A stretch of 64,000 nt of DNA from positions 124,001-188,000 of the forward strand of contig NADL03000603.1 of assembly GCA_002205965.3 (NCBI GenBank), given 5' to 3'. Shown here one piece after another: positions 22,570-33,304 of the stretch. The stretch is from Kappaphycus alvarezii (taxonomy: Eukaryota > Rhodophyta > Florideophyceae > Gigartinales > Solieriaceae). Every line of letters begins with the position of its first letter. The first letter of the stretch is position 1. The position numbers were made by a program, and so were the translations under genes. A model generated the notes under the pieces. It was given only the letters and a program-made list of their open reading frames with translations. It made no database searches and had not been told where the DNA came from.

Positions 22570-23465
22570 TGGGACAAAGCCACCGGGTGTTCAGGCCGCT
22601 TTCTCGGTAGGTGGTAGAACGTTGGTATGAATACCAGGAAGGGTGTGAAATACCCAGAGAGCTAAGGCGCGAGTGGCTAGTAAACCAAAAGACAAAGGGG
22701 CGGCACTAGGTCGACCAACCAAGACCACTGCCAACTGACAAAAAGGTGTCACAATAAACTTTAGCGAAGCGCGGGCTCGTAAGTCCAAGTTGGAAAAGGG
22801 TGGCAGTGCCCAATGGTTCCAAGGATGGGGGATTCCCAAGCGCTAAGGTGTTGTTTGCCCGTTTACTCAGTAGTGGCAAGTTGACAAGCGCTAAATACTA
22901 AGTTAGCAGTTAGAGTAGCTACTGTAAAGTTAACGGTTAAGATAGAAATACAAGTAAACCTAAAGCTATTAGGTAATTAGTGGCTGTACAGTCCCGAGCT
23001 GGCGGGGTGAGTCGTGAGATCAAAAGTCGCGTGTGTGACCTCGCATACAGTGCACGCGCGTGGCTTAAATTGCCAAAATTGCCAGGACAGTTATCCCCCT
23101 TACTGTAGTATACAACTTTACAGTCCCGTGCACTCTTACAGTGCAAGTGTACACTGTACACTCGGGTCGCGAGTGTTATGCGCCGTGTGCCTAGGTGGTT
23201 ACTGTAGAACCAAAATAAACATGAGTGGTAAAACATTACCAAAAAATACGATTTCCAAATGTACCGTTTGGCGACTTTGCGCCCGTGGGAACATGTCCCA
23301 AAATAACCCAAAATAAAGGGTCAAAAAGCCACGTCGGGATGGGCACTACAGTCTTTCTCGGTGGCAACGACGCCAAAAAAGGATTCCACCATTGGAGTGC
23401 GCGTCGGATTGGATTTATATAGTCAAAATAGGCGTAGAATACTGTATGTATAATGTTACTGTTCA
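22570..23465 (-). repeat. Candidate 5' LTR of element 3 (about 896 bp)
   Basis: On the minus strand this block could run TGAACAG to GTCCCA, lies right upstream of the primer site and gag, and contains a TATA motif TATATAAAT near 23415-23425. No second copy is in the window, so the borders are inferred only from TG/CA ends and from where the neighbouring copia RT homology stops. Confidence 0.45.
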
Positions 23466-23938
23466 TTCGAAGTGACTCTGGTCTGTCTAAAGAGCTCAGC
23501 TCCCATCCAAGCTGAACTCCAAGAAACATTTCAACCTTGTCCTACACACGTATGACATAGAGCCGCTTGAGCTCCTCCACAACTGCATTTTGCTCATCCG
23601 AAGTCAAATTCATAACAAGAACAGCATCGACGTAGACAAGTAAAAATTTAAACCAGGTTTGTATTTTCGACGAAAAACACACGGTGCACTCGGAAGTGCC
23701 TCATAACTCAATGACTTTGAGTCACCACACAGCTTCGTATGCTAAGCCAAATGAGGTTGTTTCAACCCCTACATCGCCTTTAACAGTTTATGGCATCTAG
23801 TTTTCCGCCCGGGGCTTCCGCGGGGAGACACGACCCTGACATTTTCTGAAAGCTCTCCATTGAGAAATGCTGTTTTCACATATAGCTGCGCAGCATGCGT
23901 ACCCAGACATAACGCTAGGTATAATAAATCACGTACCA
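23466..23938 (-). pseudogene. Ty1/copia RT fragment (old copia J, downstream part)
   Basis: The minus strand encodes YLALCLGTHAAQLYVKTAFL, then KLLKAM-stop-GLKQ, CVFRRKYK and KVEMFLGVQL in changing frames. These are the TAFLNG, LYGLKQ and FLG blocks of copia RT. The YVDD region is destroyed (reads LSTSM). It is cut on the right by copia H and on the left by the element 3 LTR. Confidence 0.75.
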
Positions 23939-24170
23939 AGGACGTGTATGTCCGCACACGTATGCCCTGATGCATTCGTGACGGATTATTCTGCAGTTGG
24001 ATTCTTGAGTACATTCTTTTTGCGTATTGTTGCAATCATGCTAGAGACAGGATAATTGCGTTAATCTAGTCACAACAAACCGTACATGTAGAACGGGTTG
24101 GACACACAAAACAGAAAGTGGCAAGGGAGAATCTCAAGTCACAAGACTCAAAAGCACTAGAATTGTACTG
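23939..24170 (+). repeat. 5' LTR of copia H
   Basis: This 232-bp block is repeated at 28154-28385. It begins GGACGTGTATGTCC after one unmatched base and ends GAATTGTACTG. It lacks a clean TG...CA pair. Confidence 0.85.
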
Positions 24171-24183
24171 GTTATGGGCCCAG
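24170..24183 (+). promoter_or_regulatory. Primer-binding site matching the initiator tRNA-Met anticodon arm
   Basis: GGTTATGGGCCCAG directly follows the LTR. Its complement CTGGGCCCATAACC is the conserved anticodon stem-loop of eukaryotic initiator tRNA-Met. Copia-type elements are known to prime with an internal, cleaved fragment of this tRNA rather than its 3' end. Confidence 0.75.
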
Positions 24184-24190
24184 TTCAACG

Positions 24191-25000
24191 ATGGAAGACC
24201 CTCGCAAAGTTTCCAAGTTCAATGGAAGATCAGGTCAAGATTATCATTTGTGTGTTGCCCGCACAGAAGCAGCTCTTGAGGGAAAAGGGGTGTTGCAAAT
24301 GATCCAAGATGACATCTTTTGTCGAGACGAAGACACCACTGTTGAAATAAAGCAGGAAGTTGCTATTGCCTGTGTGATAATTATACAGGGCCCTGGTGAT
24401 CGGCACTTAAGACTTTGTTTGGAAGTAAAGAATGATCAATACAAAATGTTGTCGAGACTTAAAAACAGGTACGCTGTGTAACACTGCCACGAATGTGCAG
24501 TTGCAAACGAAACCAGCCAGTTTTTCGTACCAAGTACAGGTGATGCAGGACTATCGATATTTTCGATGAGATATTCAATCGCCTTGCTGCAATGAAGAGT
24601 GAAATATCCGAAGAAATACAAGTTGCATTGCTGTTCGCCTCGTTTGGAAATAAAAACAAGTCCCGTTCGGACATACTATTTCATCCTTACAGAACGCAAC
24701 GGGACCTATTACTTGGGAAACAGCTACGGCTAGATTGCTTCAAGAGTTTGAGGACCAGACGAACAGAACTGTCAGTTCAGAGGATGTCAGAAACCATGAC
24801 TTTGACAGGCATTGAATATGAGTCATATGAAGTTAGTTCATAACAGGAACAGGGCTGGGCAGAATGATACTAGGCGATGTTACCTTTGTAATCAAATCGG
24901 CCATATAGCCGGCAACTGTTATAAAAACAGAGTAAGGAAAGAAATGAGAGGTACAAGTTCGCATAATGATAATGGAAATGCACAAACGCAAAAGCACTGA
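24191..25000 (+). pseudogene. Gag of copia H
   Basis: ATG 24191 opens a 96-codon frame with KVSKFNGRSGQDYHLCVAR, the usual N-terminal copia Gag pattern. After a stop at 24479 the homologous reading continues in other frames (24592-24843). It reaches one zinc knuckle CYLCNQIGHIAGNC at about 24880-24920. Confidence 0.8.
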
Positions 25001-25199
25001 CTGCAACTGGACGTCATACAGAACAAAAGGACAAACTTAGTAGATGTTTCTCCTGTTTTACCGAGAATCACACAGAAGGTAAGTGTCCGTGGAAGGAAAG
25101 ATCGCGTAATACTGAAAAGAGTAATACGTCTATGGACACTGATGGTGATAAAAATACCAAGCCCTTGGCTTTGACAGCCAAAAGAGCGGCTATTGGTGC

Positions 25200-27740
25200 A
25201 TCGAGTAGAGATATAACTCTGAATTTTATTCTCGATTCAGGGGCGTGACATCATATTTTATACTGTAAGGAATAGCTCACTAAGCCAGGATAGATACGGC
25301 CACTCCCGATCGTTCTAGATAATGGAAGAAAGGTACACGCGACTCACACAGGAACCGTTTATCTGGTAACACTTATAGGTAACCCACAAGACCAATATGA
25401 GAGCGTTGTTGGACTGTACGACGCGTTTTACGTGCCCTGGTTTGCACTCGAACATTATATCGTGTTCGAAGCTATGTGATGCTGGCTACCATATTAACTT
25501 TGGGAAAAATGGAAAATGCGCGGCAATAGAGTACGGAGTCCTTAAGTTTCAATGAAAACTCCAGAGTGGGGAGTATCACATAAAGGCATGTCCTACTGGT
25601 AAACTACATGAAAGTAATAGTGATGATGGCACTCTTGGTCAAGCTACACCGGCACAAGCATTGAAAACAGGATCTCAGAAGGGTAGTTATCTAAAACTTT
25701 TGGCACTTCTGGCTGGCACACGTCCCTAAGGAGAGCATAAAGATGCTTAACCGTAGATCAGCTGTTGAGGGTTTGGACCTGGACATTAGTTCGGATGATG
25801 ATGAAAATGAATTGCGCAATAGTTGCCTCAAAGGCAAGCAAACTAAGCAGACTTTAAGAAAGAATACGCACTGCTCGAAGCAACCAAGTGAGGTCGCTCA
25901 CTCGGATATATGTGGTCCAATGTCTGTGGCATCATTCTCAGGCTACAAATACTTTGTATCTTTTATTGACTAATGTACCTGTTATATTTCAGTTGTCCCT
26001 ATTGTTAAGAAGAGAGAGGTACTAGACCAATTTAAGTTGTTCCAATCTTGGTGTGAACGGAAGTTCGGAGTCAAAATCAGGACAGTAAATTCAGATCAAG
26101 GGGGGGAATACATCAGTATGAATAATTATTTAGCGGAGCAAGGCATAGACCAAACATTTGCACCCAGTTCCTTGCCCAATTTTAACGGTATTTCTGAAAG
26201 AGCAAACAGGAATATCGGTGAATTTTCAAGAGCAACCCTTGATTATGCTTCATTACCTAATATTTTCTGGGCAGAGGCGATTACTCATATTTTCAAAATT
26301 CGGAACTATTTTTTCTCCCCTCGAAATGATCCAGAGCGAGTTGAAATCATTGGAGTCTCATATGACATGGAAGAAGGGGCAGAAGCCCATAATGCACGGA
26401 CAGTTCATACGAAATTTATATTTACACCTAAGTTCGATGAAAATGGAAACACAGTAAGGCATAAAGCAAGGCTTGTAGCCAAAGGATTTATGCAAGACAC
26501 AGTTGAACAAACTTTGGCTCCCGTCATTGACTTTGACACAATCCGAACATGTCTTGCAGTGGCTGTGCAGAAGGGATACCATCTGCAGCAAATGGATATA
26601 AGAACAGCATTTCTACATAAAGGAATTAAGAACAAGGTTTATGTGTCTCCACTGGATGGTATTAACCTATCCAAGGTAATACCAGGTGAGTTCCTTGAAT
26701 TACAAAAGGGACTCTACGGACTCAAAGAAGCCCCGAGACTTTGGTACGACAAATTCAGTTCTGTAATGTTACATTTGAAATTCGCATCACTGAAATCTGA
26801 CAGTTGCGTATACCGTCGAGGGAATATCTGGATAATACTATATGTTGATGACATTATACTTATGGGTCCTACAATGAATGATATAAAAAAAATCACAATC
26901 AGATTTGAGTCAGTATTTCGATGGGAAGAAATACTGACTCAAATCTGATTGTGCTTGGGAAATTAAGTTTATTTCTTGGGTTTTTTTTGTTCAGGAGGGA
27001 AGTAATACATATTTGACGCAAGAGGTATATCTTTTAAGAATTCTTAAGCGCTTTGGAATGCAGAATTGTCGAACAGTCTCAACTCTCTATAGCGGAGGGC
27101 GCAATCAATGACTTGGTACAGAATAGTGCAGACGCAGAAAAAGAAAAATACCAAGAATTGTTGAGTGCATGGTTGTCTATATCAACAAGAACACGGCCTG
27201 ATATAAGTGCTGCGGTTACAATACTAAGCAGGTCCGCTACAAGACTTACAGTGTTACGTCATCAGATTCTAAACATAATCTTGAGTTACTTGAAGGGCAC
27301 CTCAAAATACGGACTCAAGTTTACAAAAATTGAAAAAGGAGATTTATTGAACGTATTTTGCGATGCGGACTGGGCGGAGATCATTCTGACCGCCGCTCGA
27401 CGACTGGAATTTTATTTCAGCGTGGAGAATCTTCAGTAAATTGGAGAACAATGAAGCAGAAATCAGTTGCATTGTCTTCTACAGAAGCAGAATTAATTCA
27501 CTTTCCGAGGGAAATTAAACTGGTAGTCTGGATGAGACGCTTGCTGACAGAACTCGATTGCCCACAGGAAGGAAACACTACAATATTTGAGGATAATTAA
27601 GGTGCCATTCTCTGTGGAACAGAAGGTATACGTAAGGCAAAGCACGTATCTATCCGGTGCAACTATGTCAGAGAACATTCCAGTTCGGGGATAATCAAGG
27701 TGCAGTACTGCCAACGCATAATATGCGTGCAATTCTATAT
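25200..27740 (+). pseudogene. Protease-integrase-RT-RNase H of copia H
   Basis: The protease Asp-Ser-Gly is at 25234-25242, followed at once by a stop. The integrase N-terminus and first Asp lie in 25743-25973 (VAHSDICGPM), and the second Asp and Glu follow in 26037-26300 (SDQGGEY and NGISERANR). RT (26400-26948) has KARLVAKGF, TAFLHKG, LYGLKEAPRLW and YVDDIILMG. RNase H spans 27053-27600 in two frames with CDADWAE and ALSSTEAE. A 26-bp inverted duplication at 26894-26953 destroys the RT/RNase H junction. Confidence 0.85.
26894..26953. repeat. Perfect 26-bp inverted repeat inside copia H
   Basis: The arms at 26894-26919 and 26928-26953 are exact reverse complements around an 8-base loop. The left arm is the copia coding sequence. 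The right arm replaces it and introduces stops. Confidence 0.9.
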
Positions 27741-28153
27741 TGAAGAAGCCTCTCCCACGATTGAGATTTGAATATCAAAGGGGTGAAATCGGTGTGCGTA
27801 GCAGAGTACCTCAGTGATGATCTGAAGTAGGCGGTCAATTAGCAACAGGGGAGTTGGGTTGAGCACTTGTTCCGCACAGTGTGCAAATCTCGCGCATGAT
27901 TCTGGCGCGTGTCAATGATACTAAGACTCGTGCAGTACTGAAGCTCTTTTCAGAGTTACACATACAAAAAAGATACTGCCCATAATACGGGCACGTGTCC
28001 AGGACATTGGACTTATATAGAAGAGAATCTTCCAAGAAGCTGTGCGCATATGCGTTTATGTTTGTCTCTTTTGCATTTTGATCAGGCTCGTGTGGCCACA
28101 ATCTCTATTGCCAATAAGATATTACAATTTTGGATGAAAGATTTTCTTTAGAG

Positions 28154-28385
28154 TGGACGTGTATATCCACACACGTATGCCCTGATGCATTCGTGACGGA
28201 TTATTCTGCAGTTGGATTCTTGAGTAAATTCTTTTTGCGTATTGTTGCAATCATGCTAGAGACAGGATAATTGCGTTAATCTAGTCACAACAAACTGTAC
28301 TTATGGAACGGGTTGGACACACAAAATAGAAAGTGGCAAGGGAGAACTTCAAGTCACAAGACTCAAAAGCACCAGAATTGTACTG
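28154..28385 (+). repeat. 3' LTR of copia H
   Basis: It is the second 232-bp LTR copy, TGGACGTG to GTACTG. The sequence just upstream (GAAAGATTTTCTTTAGAG) is only weakly purine-rich, so the polypurine tract is unclear. Confidence 0.85.
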
Positions 28386-28640
28386 AGATATCAAGGATTG
28401 GAGGGGTGCGGCGTTGAGAACTTTCACAAAATGAGCAAAGCTAGACACTTGGGAATATCTGGGATCCAAAGCGTAAAGACATCATCGTGCACTAGAATTC
28501 CGGTGTGATATGGGTGCGGAGGTGGCTCTGGAGTGTAATCTAGATCAACCAGATTGCTCTCGAGATACTTTTCTTTTCTTCGTGTGAAAATCAGTAGATC
28601 TTCGTGTGGCATATCGGAACATAGTTTTCAAAGTCGAAAG
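28386..28640 (-). pseudogene. Old copia J, upstream part (integrase-RT spacer)
   Basis: A minus-strand frame of 62 codons (28424-28612) reads DLLIFTRRKEKYLESNLVDL and then a Pro-rich stretch. This suits the variable linker between copia integrase and RT. Together with 23466-23938 it forms one minus-strand element disrupted by copia H, although about 90 residues of RT are missing between the two parts. Confidence 0.45.
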
Positions 28641-28799
28641 ACTCTAATTGGTGAATATTTCAAATCGACCAGAAGGGGTCAGACGGGGTGGTCTAGTTAA
28701 TTTTCCCAATAAGAGCAATCGCATAAAAAGCGAAAGAAGGTTTCCCACTTGCATACCCAAGGAACGGAGATTCTCTAGGATATATACACTTTAAAAGAA

Positions 28800-28957
28800 C
28801 CTGCTTGATGGCTGGCCTGAAGGTAGCATTTTAGGAAGCGTAGTTCCTTCTCCATTACTGTGTCGGTATACCCTTTTTGAGTCTATTGTGGTTGTCCGGA
28901 AAACCATGGGATAGATCGGATATATCTTGCGAGAGTAAAACACCCAAAAGTTCCCCC
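28800..28957 (+). mobile_element. 5'-truncated LINE C 3' tail
   Basis: It contains the LINE C end from CCTGCTTGATGGCTGGCC to the constant GTAAAACACCCAAA tail. It is flanked by CTTTAAAAGA (28789-28798) and CTTTAAAGA (28958-28966), a 9-10 bp target duplication with one slip. Confidence 0.75.
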
Positions 28958-29804
28958 CTTTAAAGATGTAGCCTTGAGCGTCGCTTTAAACCCCTTCCAA
29001 CAAACAACTGGTGTAATTCTGGACTAATATCGCCGCAAGACGAGCGAAAAATGCTTGCCGCGCATCCGCAATCGGAACAGCTGACCGTGGGACAATACTA
29101 GTCGCAACCTGGTTGGCAAATTCCAGAGCAATCGTGTGCCAGCCCTCCAACGTGGAAAGTGGAGGGCAATGAAGCGATACCCAGAACCTTTTGAACGTAT
29201 CAAGTCGGCAAAGCGAGTGTTCTTGCCAAGGCGAGCATGGTTAAAGGGCTTGAGTGGGCATCGCGCCAGGTAGGGAGGCGGCTGCAGTTAAAGGATGGAT
29301 GAAGGTTACGTCATAATAGCCTGCACTCCTGTTCTCTCTAAGGGGAAGGTTTGGTTGTTTTACTCTCGGAAGATATATCTGATCTATCCCATGGTTTTCT
29401 AGACTATCTCATTCAGCTCAAAAAGGTATACTAACACAGTAATTGGGAAGGAACTGCTTGAAACCCCTTTCTCTCCAAGCACCATGATGTCAGGGCGAAC
29501 TACATGACCGCATTGTGGGGGTCAGCGACAGCGTGTCGGGCGGCTTTGGGGAAGTTTGCGACAAAAAACTGTGTTTACAAGTCATCTCGCCATTCGCGGG
29601 TGGATCCATAGCCATAGCACAGCGCGTGGTCACTGTATTGATCCGTGAGTGCCGTATATCCCCCTTGTGGCATTTTAAAGCTGGAGGAAACAGTGGTACC
29701 CGGCAATAGACCTGCAACCACGTCTTGTAATTGCGGTCCGAGATGTAGGTGCGCAGGCCTAGAGCCGGTTGGCATGAAAGCCAGTCCTTCCATCCATCCA
29801 CTGA

Positions 29805-29848
29805 AAAAGGTCGAATATATCTTCCAAGAGTAAAACACCCAAACCTTT
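29805..29848 (+). mobile_element. Very short LINE C tail inside LINE C
   Basis: Only about 44 bp of the tail is present, inverted relative to its host LINE. It is flanked by TCCACTGA (29797-29804) and TCCACCTGA (29849-29857). Confidence 0.65.
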
Positions 29849-29908
29849 TCCACCTGACAACGAAGCTCAGAATGCCATAGTTCTCTCATGCCCCTTTGGC
29901 ATGACGTC

Positions 29909-30196
29909 CTATCCCTATAGCTACTCTTTGAGGGTGGCACCCGGATGCCTATAGGGTGCTAACCTACGTTGCGCGGAAAGTAGCCGTTAGAGCGATAGAG
30001 ACATATGGTAAGGTCCGTACGGTACTTACTCAGAGGCGCGCTTCAGCGGCAGTAGTGTCCAACGCAGCCTGTCTGATGGGAATCCTTGAGCCTGCTTTTT
30101 AGGGCAATTTTAGAGGTATTACTGGGCACCCTGTAGGATATTTCGGGCCACAACCGACTATATTTTTCCAATATTAAATCACCCCACATTTCCCCT
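29909..30196 (+). mobile_element. LINE K, 5'-truncated, with readable ORF C-terminus
   Basis: The frame from 29935 encodes WHPDAYRVLTYVARKVAV and ends SNAACLMGILEPAF-stop at about 30100. The pattern is a GWHPDA motif followed by about 55 residues, as at the end of LINE C and LINE E ORF2. About 95 bp of 3' UTR follow (ATTAAATCACCCCACATTT near the end). It is flanked by GCATGACGTC (29899-29908) and GCATGGCGTC (30197-30206), a 10-bp target duplication with one difference. Confidence 0.8.
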
Positions 30197-30206
30197 GCAT
30201 GGCGTC

Positions 30207-31683
30207 TGTTTTGCGCGTGCTGATAGGAACGGATTTTTTGTTGCCCTCATCTACAGACTCTTTGTTTACTGTACTACCTCCCCTTGTCCAAAATTGCTTA
30301 TAGCTCCGGTCCTTCTCGTCCTCCCTGAGCCTTGCTTATCATTACCGCAGTCCTCTCCAAATTTGCTTCCATTTTATCTAGATATTTTAAACTGTATCTG
30401 CCCTTCTGAAGCGATCTCGAATCAAGTTTCTTTTTCCTTTTTGCTTACCTCCTCCAAATTCGTTTTTTTGAGAAAAAGGGGGCAAATGCACTACAAAATC
30501 CCTTGCAGATTTATTTGACCTATTCCTGATCTATAGAACCTGCCCCACGAGTCTGTTTAAACATCTTTCTTCCAAGTTTCAAACGTCCCCGATCATTTTA
30601 CTCATCACCTCTCTCCCCCACACACACCAAAACACCCTCAATTGCCTCCATTCCCCAAAGCCTACCAAAATAAACTATCTATGTCCTTCGAAAGTCATAT
30701 CCAAAAATCGCCATCCCTTTCCCCTAAACCCTATTCCACTACTCTCTTTCGGACCTACTGACCATGATGACTGCCTGCGCCGGCAAACCAAAAAGGATTT
30801 GATCAAATTCGTGCGTCTCCTTTTTATTGAGGATGACGTGGAGGAGGTAGGTAAGGGGCGGGAGTGGGACATCGAGGAGGAAGTTGGGGAGACCTTTGAC
30901 GAGTAGATAGCCCCGAAATTGGTCTACGAGGTTAATATCGAGGAAGACGGGGGATAAGGAGGATGAGGAGGATGAAGAGGAAAGAGGAGGATGAAGAGGA
31001 CGAGGACGAGTTGGGTCAGGGAACAGGGGCATGGAAAGTGTTTGACTGGTGGAACCTGGACTGGAGAGTATGAATCAAGTGGTGGCGACGCTGGAACTGG
31101 ATAGAGATATCTTTAGTAGTTTAGATATCTCCCAGGAGGAAATAGAAGATGTGAGATGTTCGCAGATATTTATGGCGACTGCTTGGGCAGCATGGATATT
31201 TTGGAGGAGTTGTTTGGATCTGATTTAGAGAATGGGAAATAAGAGGATCAAATTAATTGTTAGTTTCTTAAGTATTTTTGCTTAGAGTATATTGTCCACA
31301 CAAAGTATTTTTATGCATTTCCAGGTACCTTCTGCAGTTTTGTTCGGACTTTATAGGTAGCTAACAGTCTATATAAGCTGAGTTAAATGCTTTCTCATGG
31401 AGAAATCAAGCAAGTTGGGAGAAAACTTCAAGTCAAGTACCGGGTAGTAGGAATTCGAGAGTCAACTTCAGACCCGAGGAACATTTTTCTTACGCTGTTC
31501 GCAGAGCATCAGTGCTAGACCCTGCCCCTTCCATACTTGCTTGTAGCTCTCTCAACTCTCTTCCATATAAACTCCTTTTTGTTCGTTCAAATATACCACG
31601 GTACCACTTGTTTCGCTTGCAACACCTCCTTCTTGGGTAGGTGGTTCTGAGTATCTCTCTTCTCCGACAAATTACCCCTATCA
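30207..31683 (+). mobile_element. Element M copy 1: 1477-bp LTR-like element carrying an ORF
   Basis: It begins TGTTTTGCGC, ends CCCCTATCA and has a perfect 5-bp target duplication GCGTC (30202-30206 and 31684-31688), as for a solo LTR. The last 340 bp or so (about 31345-31683) are clearly homologous to the R-U5 part of the family A LTR, including TATATAAG near 31371. The first 1.1 kb is unrelated to family A U3 and carries a degraded acidic-protein ORF. It sits in LINE C and K sequence. Confidence 0.8.
30681..31242 (+). pseudogene. Acidic-protein ORF of element M, copy 1 (decayed)
   Basis: This is homologous to 51261-51885. The start ATG (30681), the LRRQTKKDLIKFVRLLF segment (about 30775-30830), the EEEVGETFDE block and the C-terminal DIFSSLDISQ and MDILEELFGS segments can all be recognised. 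It has stops (for example a TAG at 30904 where copy 2 has Trp), frame shifts in the GAGGAT-rich tract and a two-base deletion near 31155. Confidence 0.7.
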
Positions 31684-31828
31684 GCGTCAAGGCCTTATCT
31701 TTAACTGGGCGAAGCGAGTTGCCCTTGCCCAAGTCGCTGCCTTGAGTCGGTAGCCGTGAACTGGACAACCTTCTCGTGTGCCACATGTGTCTTTCGCTCA
31801 TCATGTACCCTAACTGCGGACTACAACG

Positions 31829-32600
31829 GGTGGCTCACTTGATTGGGTTGGTATGGATTGGTCTAAGGAAAAAGAACTCATCCACTACTACTACATCATC
31901 AGCAACGTGAAGTATAAACCTGTAAAGACACATCCATGCTATCCCCGTGCTCGTAATAACCTCATCCCGCGTGCCCATTTGACGCTGCCCATAGACGCCT
32001 TCGGAGTTGAATATATGGTCGAATTCCGTAGAAGATAAGGGAGGCTTATCACCGATTGGTGACGTGGGGAAGGGTTTCGGTAGACGCGGAGAGTTCACCG
32101 CAGATTTTCTAGTCTTGAGTATTGGAAGGGGTAGAGAGGACAACTGAAACAAAAGAGGGATGATCCTGATAAATTCCACCGAAAATAACCTACGGAACAG
32201 GGCACCACGGCTTGAGAAAACAGGCTCCTTCGCCTGTCATTAAGAACCTTGCAGACATATGCGACGGCGACAAGCTGCACCACTGATGGGCGACCTTGAC
32301 AAAAACCATGCAGCGCCGCTTTACAGCGCCGTTCGGAAAGCAACGCCATCTTTGCGAGCCATTCCCGGTTCGTCCAACGTGCTCCGGGGGCGACAGGTGG
32401 CGGTACTGTCGACAAGGATATCGACGTGATCGGTGCAGCGAGTGCGCAGAAGTCGCGGCATTTCGATCTGTAGGGGAAACGGGCTAGATAGGAGGAAGTG
32501 GGCGCGCCCGCACGGGGCGGGTGCCGAAAGCGGCGAGGTGTTGATGAAGCTCTGCAGTAGTTCGGTTGAGAAAAAAGGGGGCAGTTCTGAGGTTAGACCA
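31829..32600 (+). repeat. Unclassified dispersed repeat FG, copy 1
   Basis: The first half (31850-32180) matches 39392-39730, and the whole to about 32350 matches 50220-50640 in reverse. The segment 32390-32550 matches 46240-46400 in reverse, with a conserved KDIxxIGAA pattern in one plus-strand frame. No transposase or RT motif is recognisable. It may be a non-autonomous or unidentified element or a decayed multicopy gene. Confidence 0.5.
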
Positions 32601-32639
32601 ACGCAAGGGGTAGGGCGGGTTTACTTGAATGGGTTGGTA

Positions 32640-32900
32640 TTCTTAACATTCCTGATAACAGCAAGGGGTTCATTTAGAGTGTACTGTGTTCACGGAGGCC
32701 AAAGAATTCGAAGACATGACCGCTGAGTTCACTCGCTTGCCCAGGACCTGCAGAAAGCTGCTCGTCACCCCGCCATCGAGCCGAGGGATGGCCTTCATCG
32801 TACAAGGCCGGACATCAGGGCAATGGGAAGCACTGGAGGTACGGGTTTCTTCGATGTCACTTTTGTCGCCACAAATGTCAAGGTTTTCTTAGCGATGGAC
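32640..32900 (+). mobile_element. LINE C ORF2 C-terminal fragment
   Basis: One plus-strand reading gives RIRRHDR, KAARHPAIEPRDGL, RPDIRAMGSTGG and FFDVTFV, with frame changes. This is the RHN/RPADI/DVTV region that follows the zinc motif in LINE C-termini. It matches 52340-52520. Confidence 0.7.
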
Positions 32901-33052
32901 AGTAAAAAAAAGATTCACAACGGAGGCTCAATAGAAATGATAAAGAATACATCGCGACGAAGAAATATCCAGAAAGACAGAGTTGTACGTATATTGCTGA
33001 TTGGGCCTAGGCTCCATGATCTGCTAATTTTCTAATATGATAATGTGTAAAT

Positions 33053-33130
33053 GTGGGGTTAATTTACTGTGGTAGATATGTGGGTTGGTATCCAGTAAAT
33101 TTGTACCGAAGCGTAGATATCTTATCATTG
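33053..33130 (+). repeat. Short dispersed repeat L, copy 1
   Basis: About 78 bp match 45982-46060 with few differences (core GGTAGATATGTGGGTT, then CCAGTAAATTTGTAC). A weaker relative lies at about 35630-35700. The class is unknown. Confidence 0.55.
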
Positions 33131-33304
33131 TCAAGCCAATTGATAATTAACTGCCCGCTTAAAATTCTTATCTTAGGTTGTCGACACATGACAAAAGGGC
33201 ATTTTACTGTGGAGTGTATCTCTGCTGCTTTGTAGACATTTTAGGGTATTCCATCTGATCGAGGTCATCTTCATGCTCCAGCTAGCTCTGTTGGGAACTT
33301 TGTT

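Larger units (their letters stand above)
15849..23465 (-). mobile_element. Old Ty3/gypsy element 3 (main part)
   Basis: Reading the minus strand from right to left gives a candidate 5' LTR, primer site, gag with a zinc knuckle, protease, RT, RNase H and integrase, then a long 3' region that is split by family A copy 2 and continues at 7352-8331. No 3' LTR is seen in the window, so the element probably extends left of position 1, beyond copy 1. Frames are broken by many stops and two catalytic residues are substituted, so it is much older than the family A copies. The sequence is unlike family A, hence a different gypsy lineage. Confidence 0.85.
23939..28385 (+). mobile_element. Ty1/copia retrotransposon H (about 4.45 kb)
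   Basis: Two direct 232-bp LTRs enclose gag, protease, integrase, RT and RNase H in copia order, with integrase before RT. The LTRs differ at about a dozen positions by eye, mostly transitions, so it is older than family A. No matching 5-bp target duplication is visible (TACCA left, AGATA right). The copia J sequence on the two sides does not join perfectly, so a rearrangement accompanied or followed the insertion. All frames are broken. Confidence 0.9.
28770..31828 (-). mobile_element. Composite LINE (families C and E), copy 1, with four nested inserts
   Basis: Minus-strand LINE C-terminal coding sequence runs from about 31828 to 29342 and ends in the LINE C 3' tail (29342-29440). It is followed without a gap by a second LINE C-terminus (family E, 28967-29341, with an AAR/VDAQ-like and NASLL-like end). 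The C part includes YISDRNYKTWLQ and a cysteine/histidine block typical of LINE ORF2 C-termini. Inserts are a LINE C tail (28800-28957), a short tail (29805-29848), a LINE K (29909-30196) and element M (30207-31683). When these are removed the LINE reads through. The copy is 5'-truncated and frame-broken. Confidence 0.75.

Noticed and set aside
29331-29440. The repeated GTTTTACTC...GGAAGATATAT block seen as a MITE
   Set aside because: It has no terminal inverted repeats. Copies share one end and are truncated at the other, and it follows the LINE C stop codon, so it is the LINE C 3' end.
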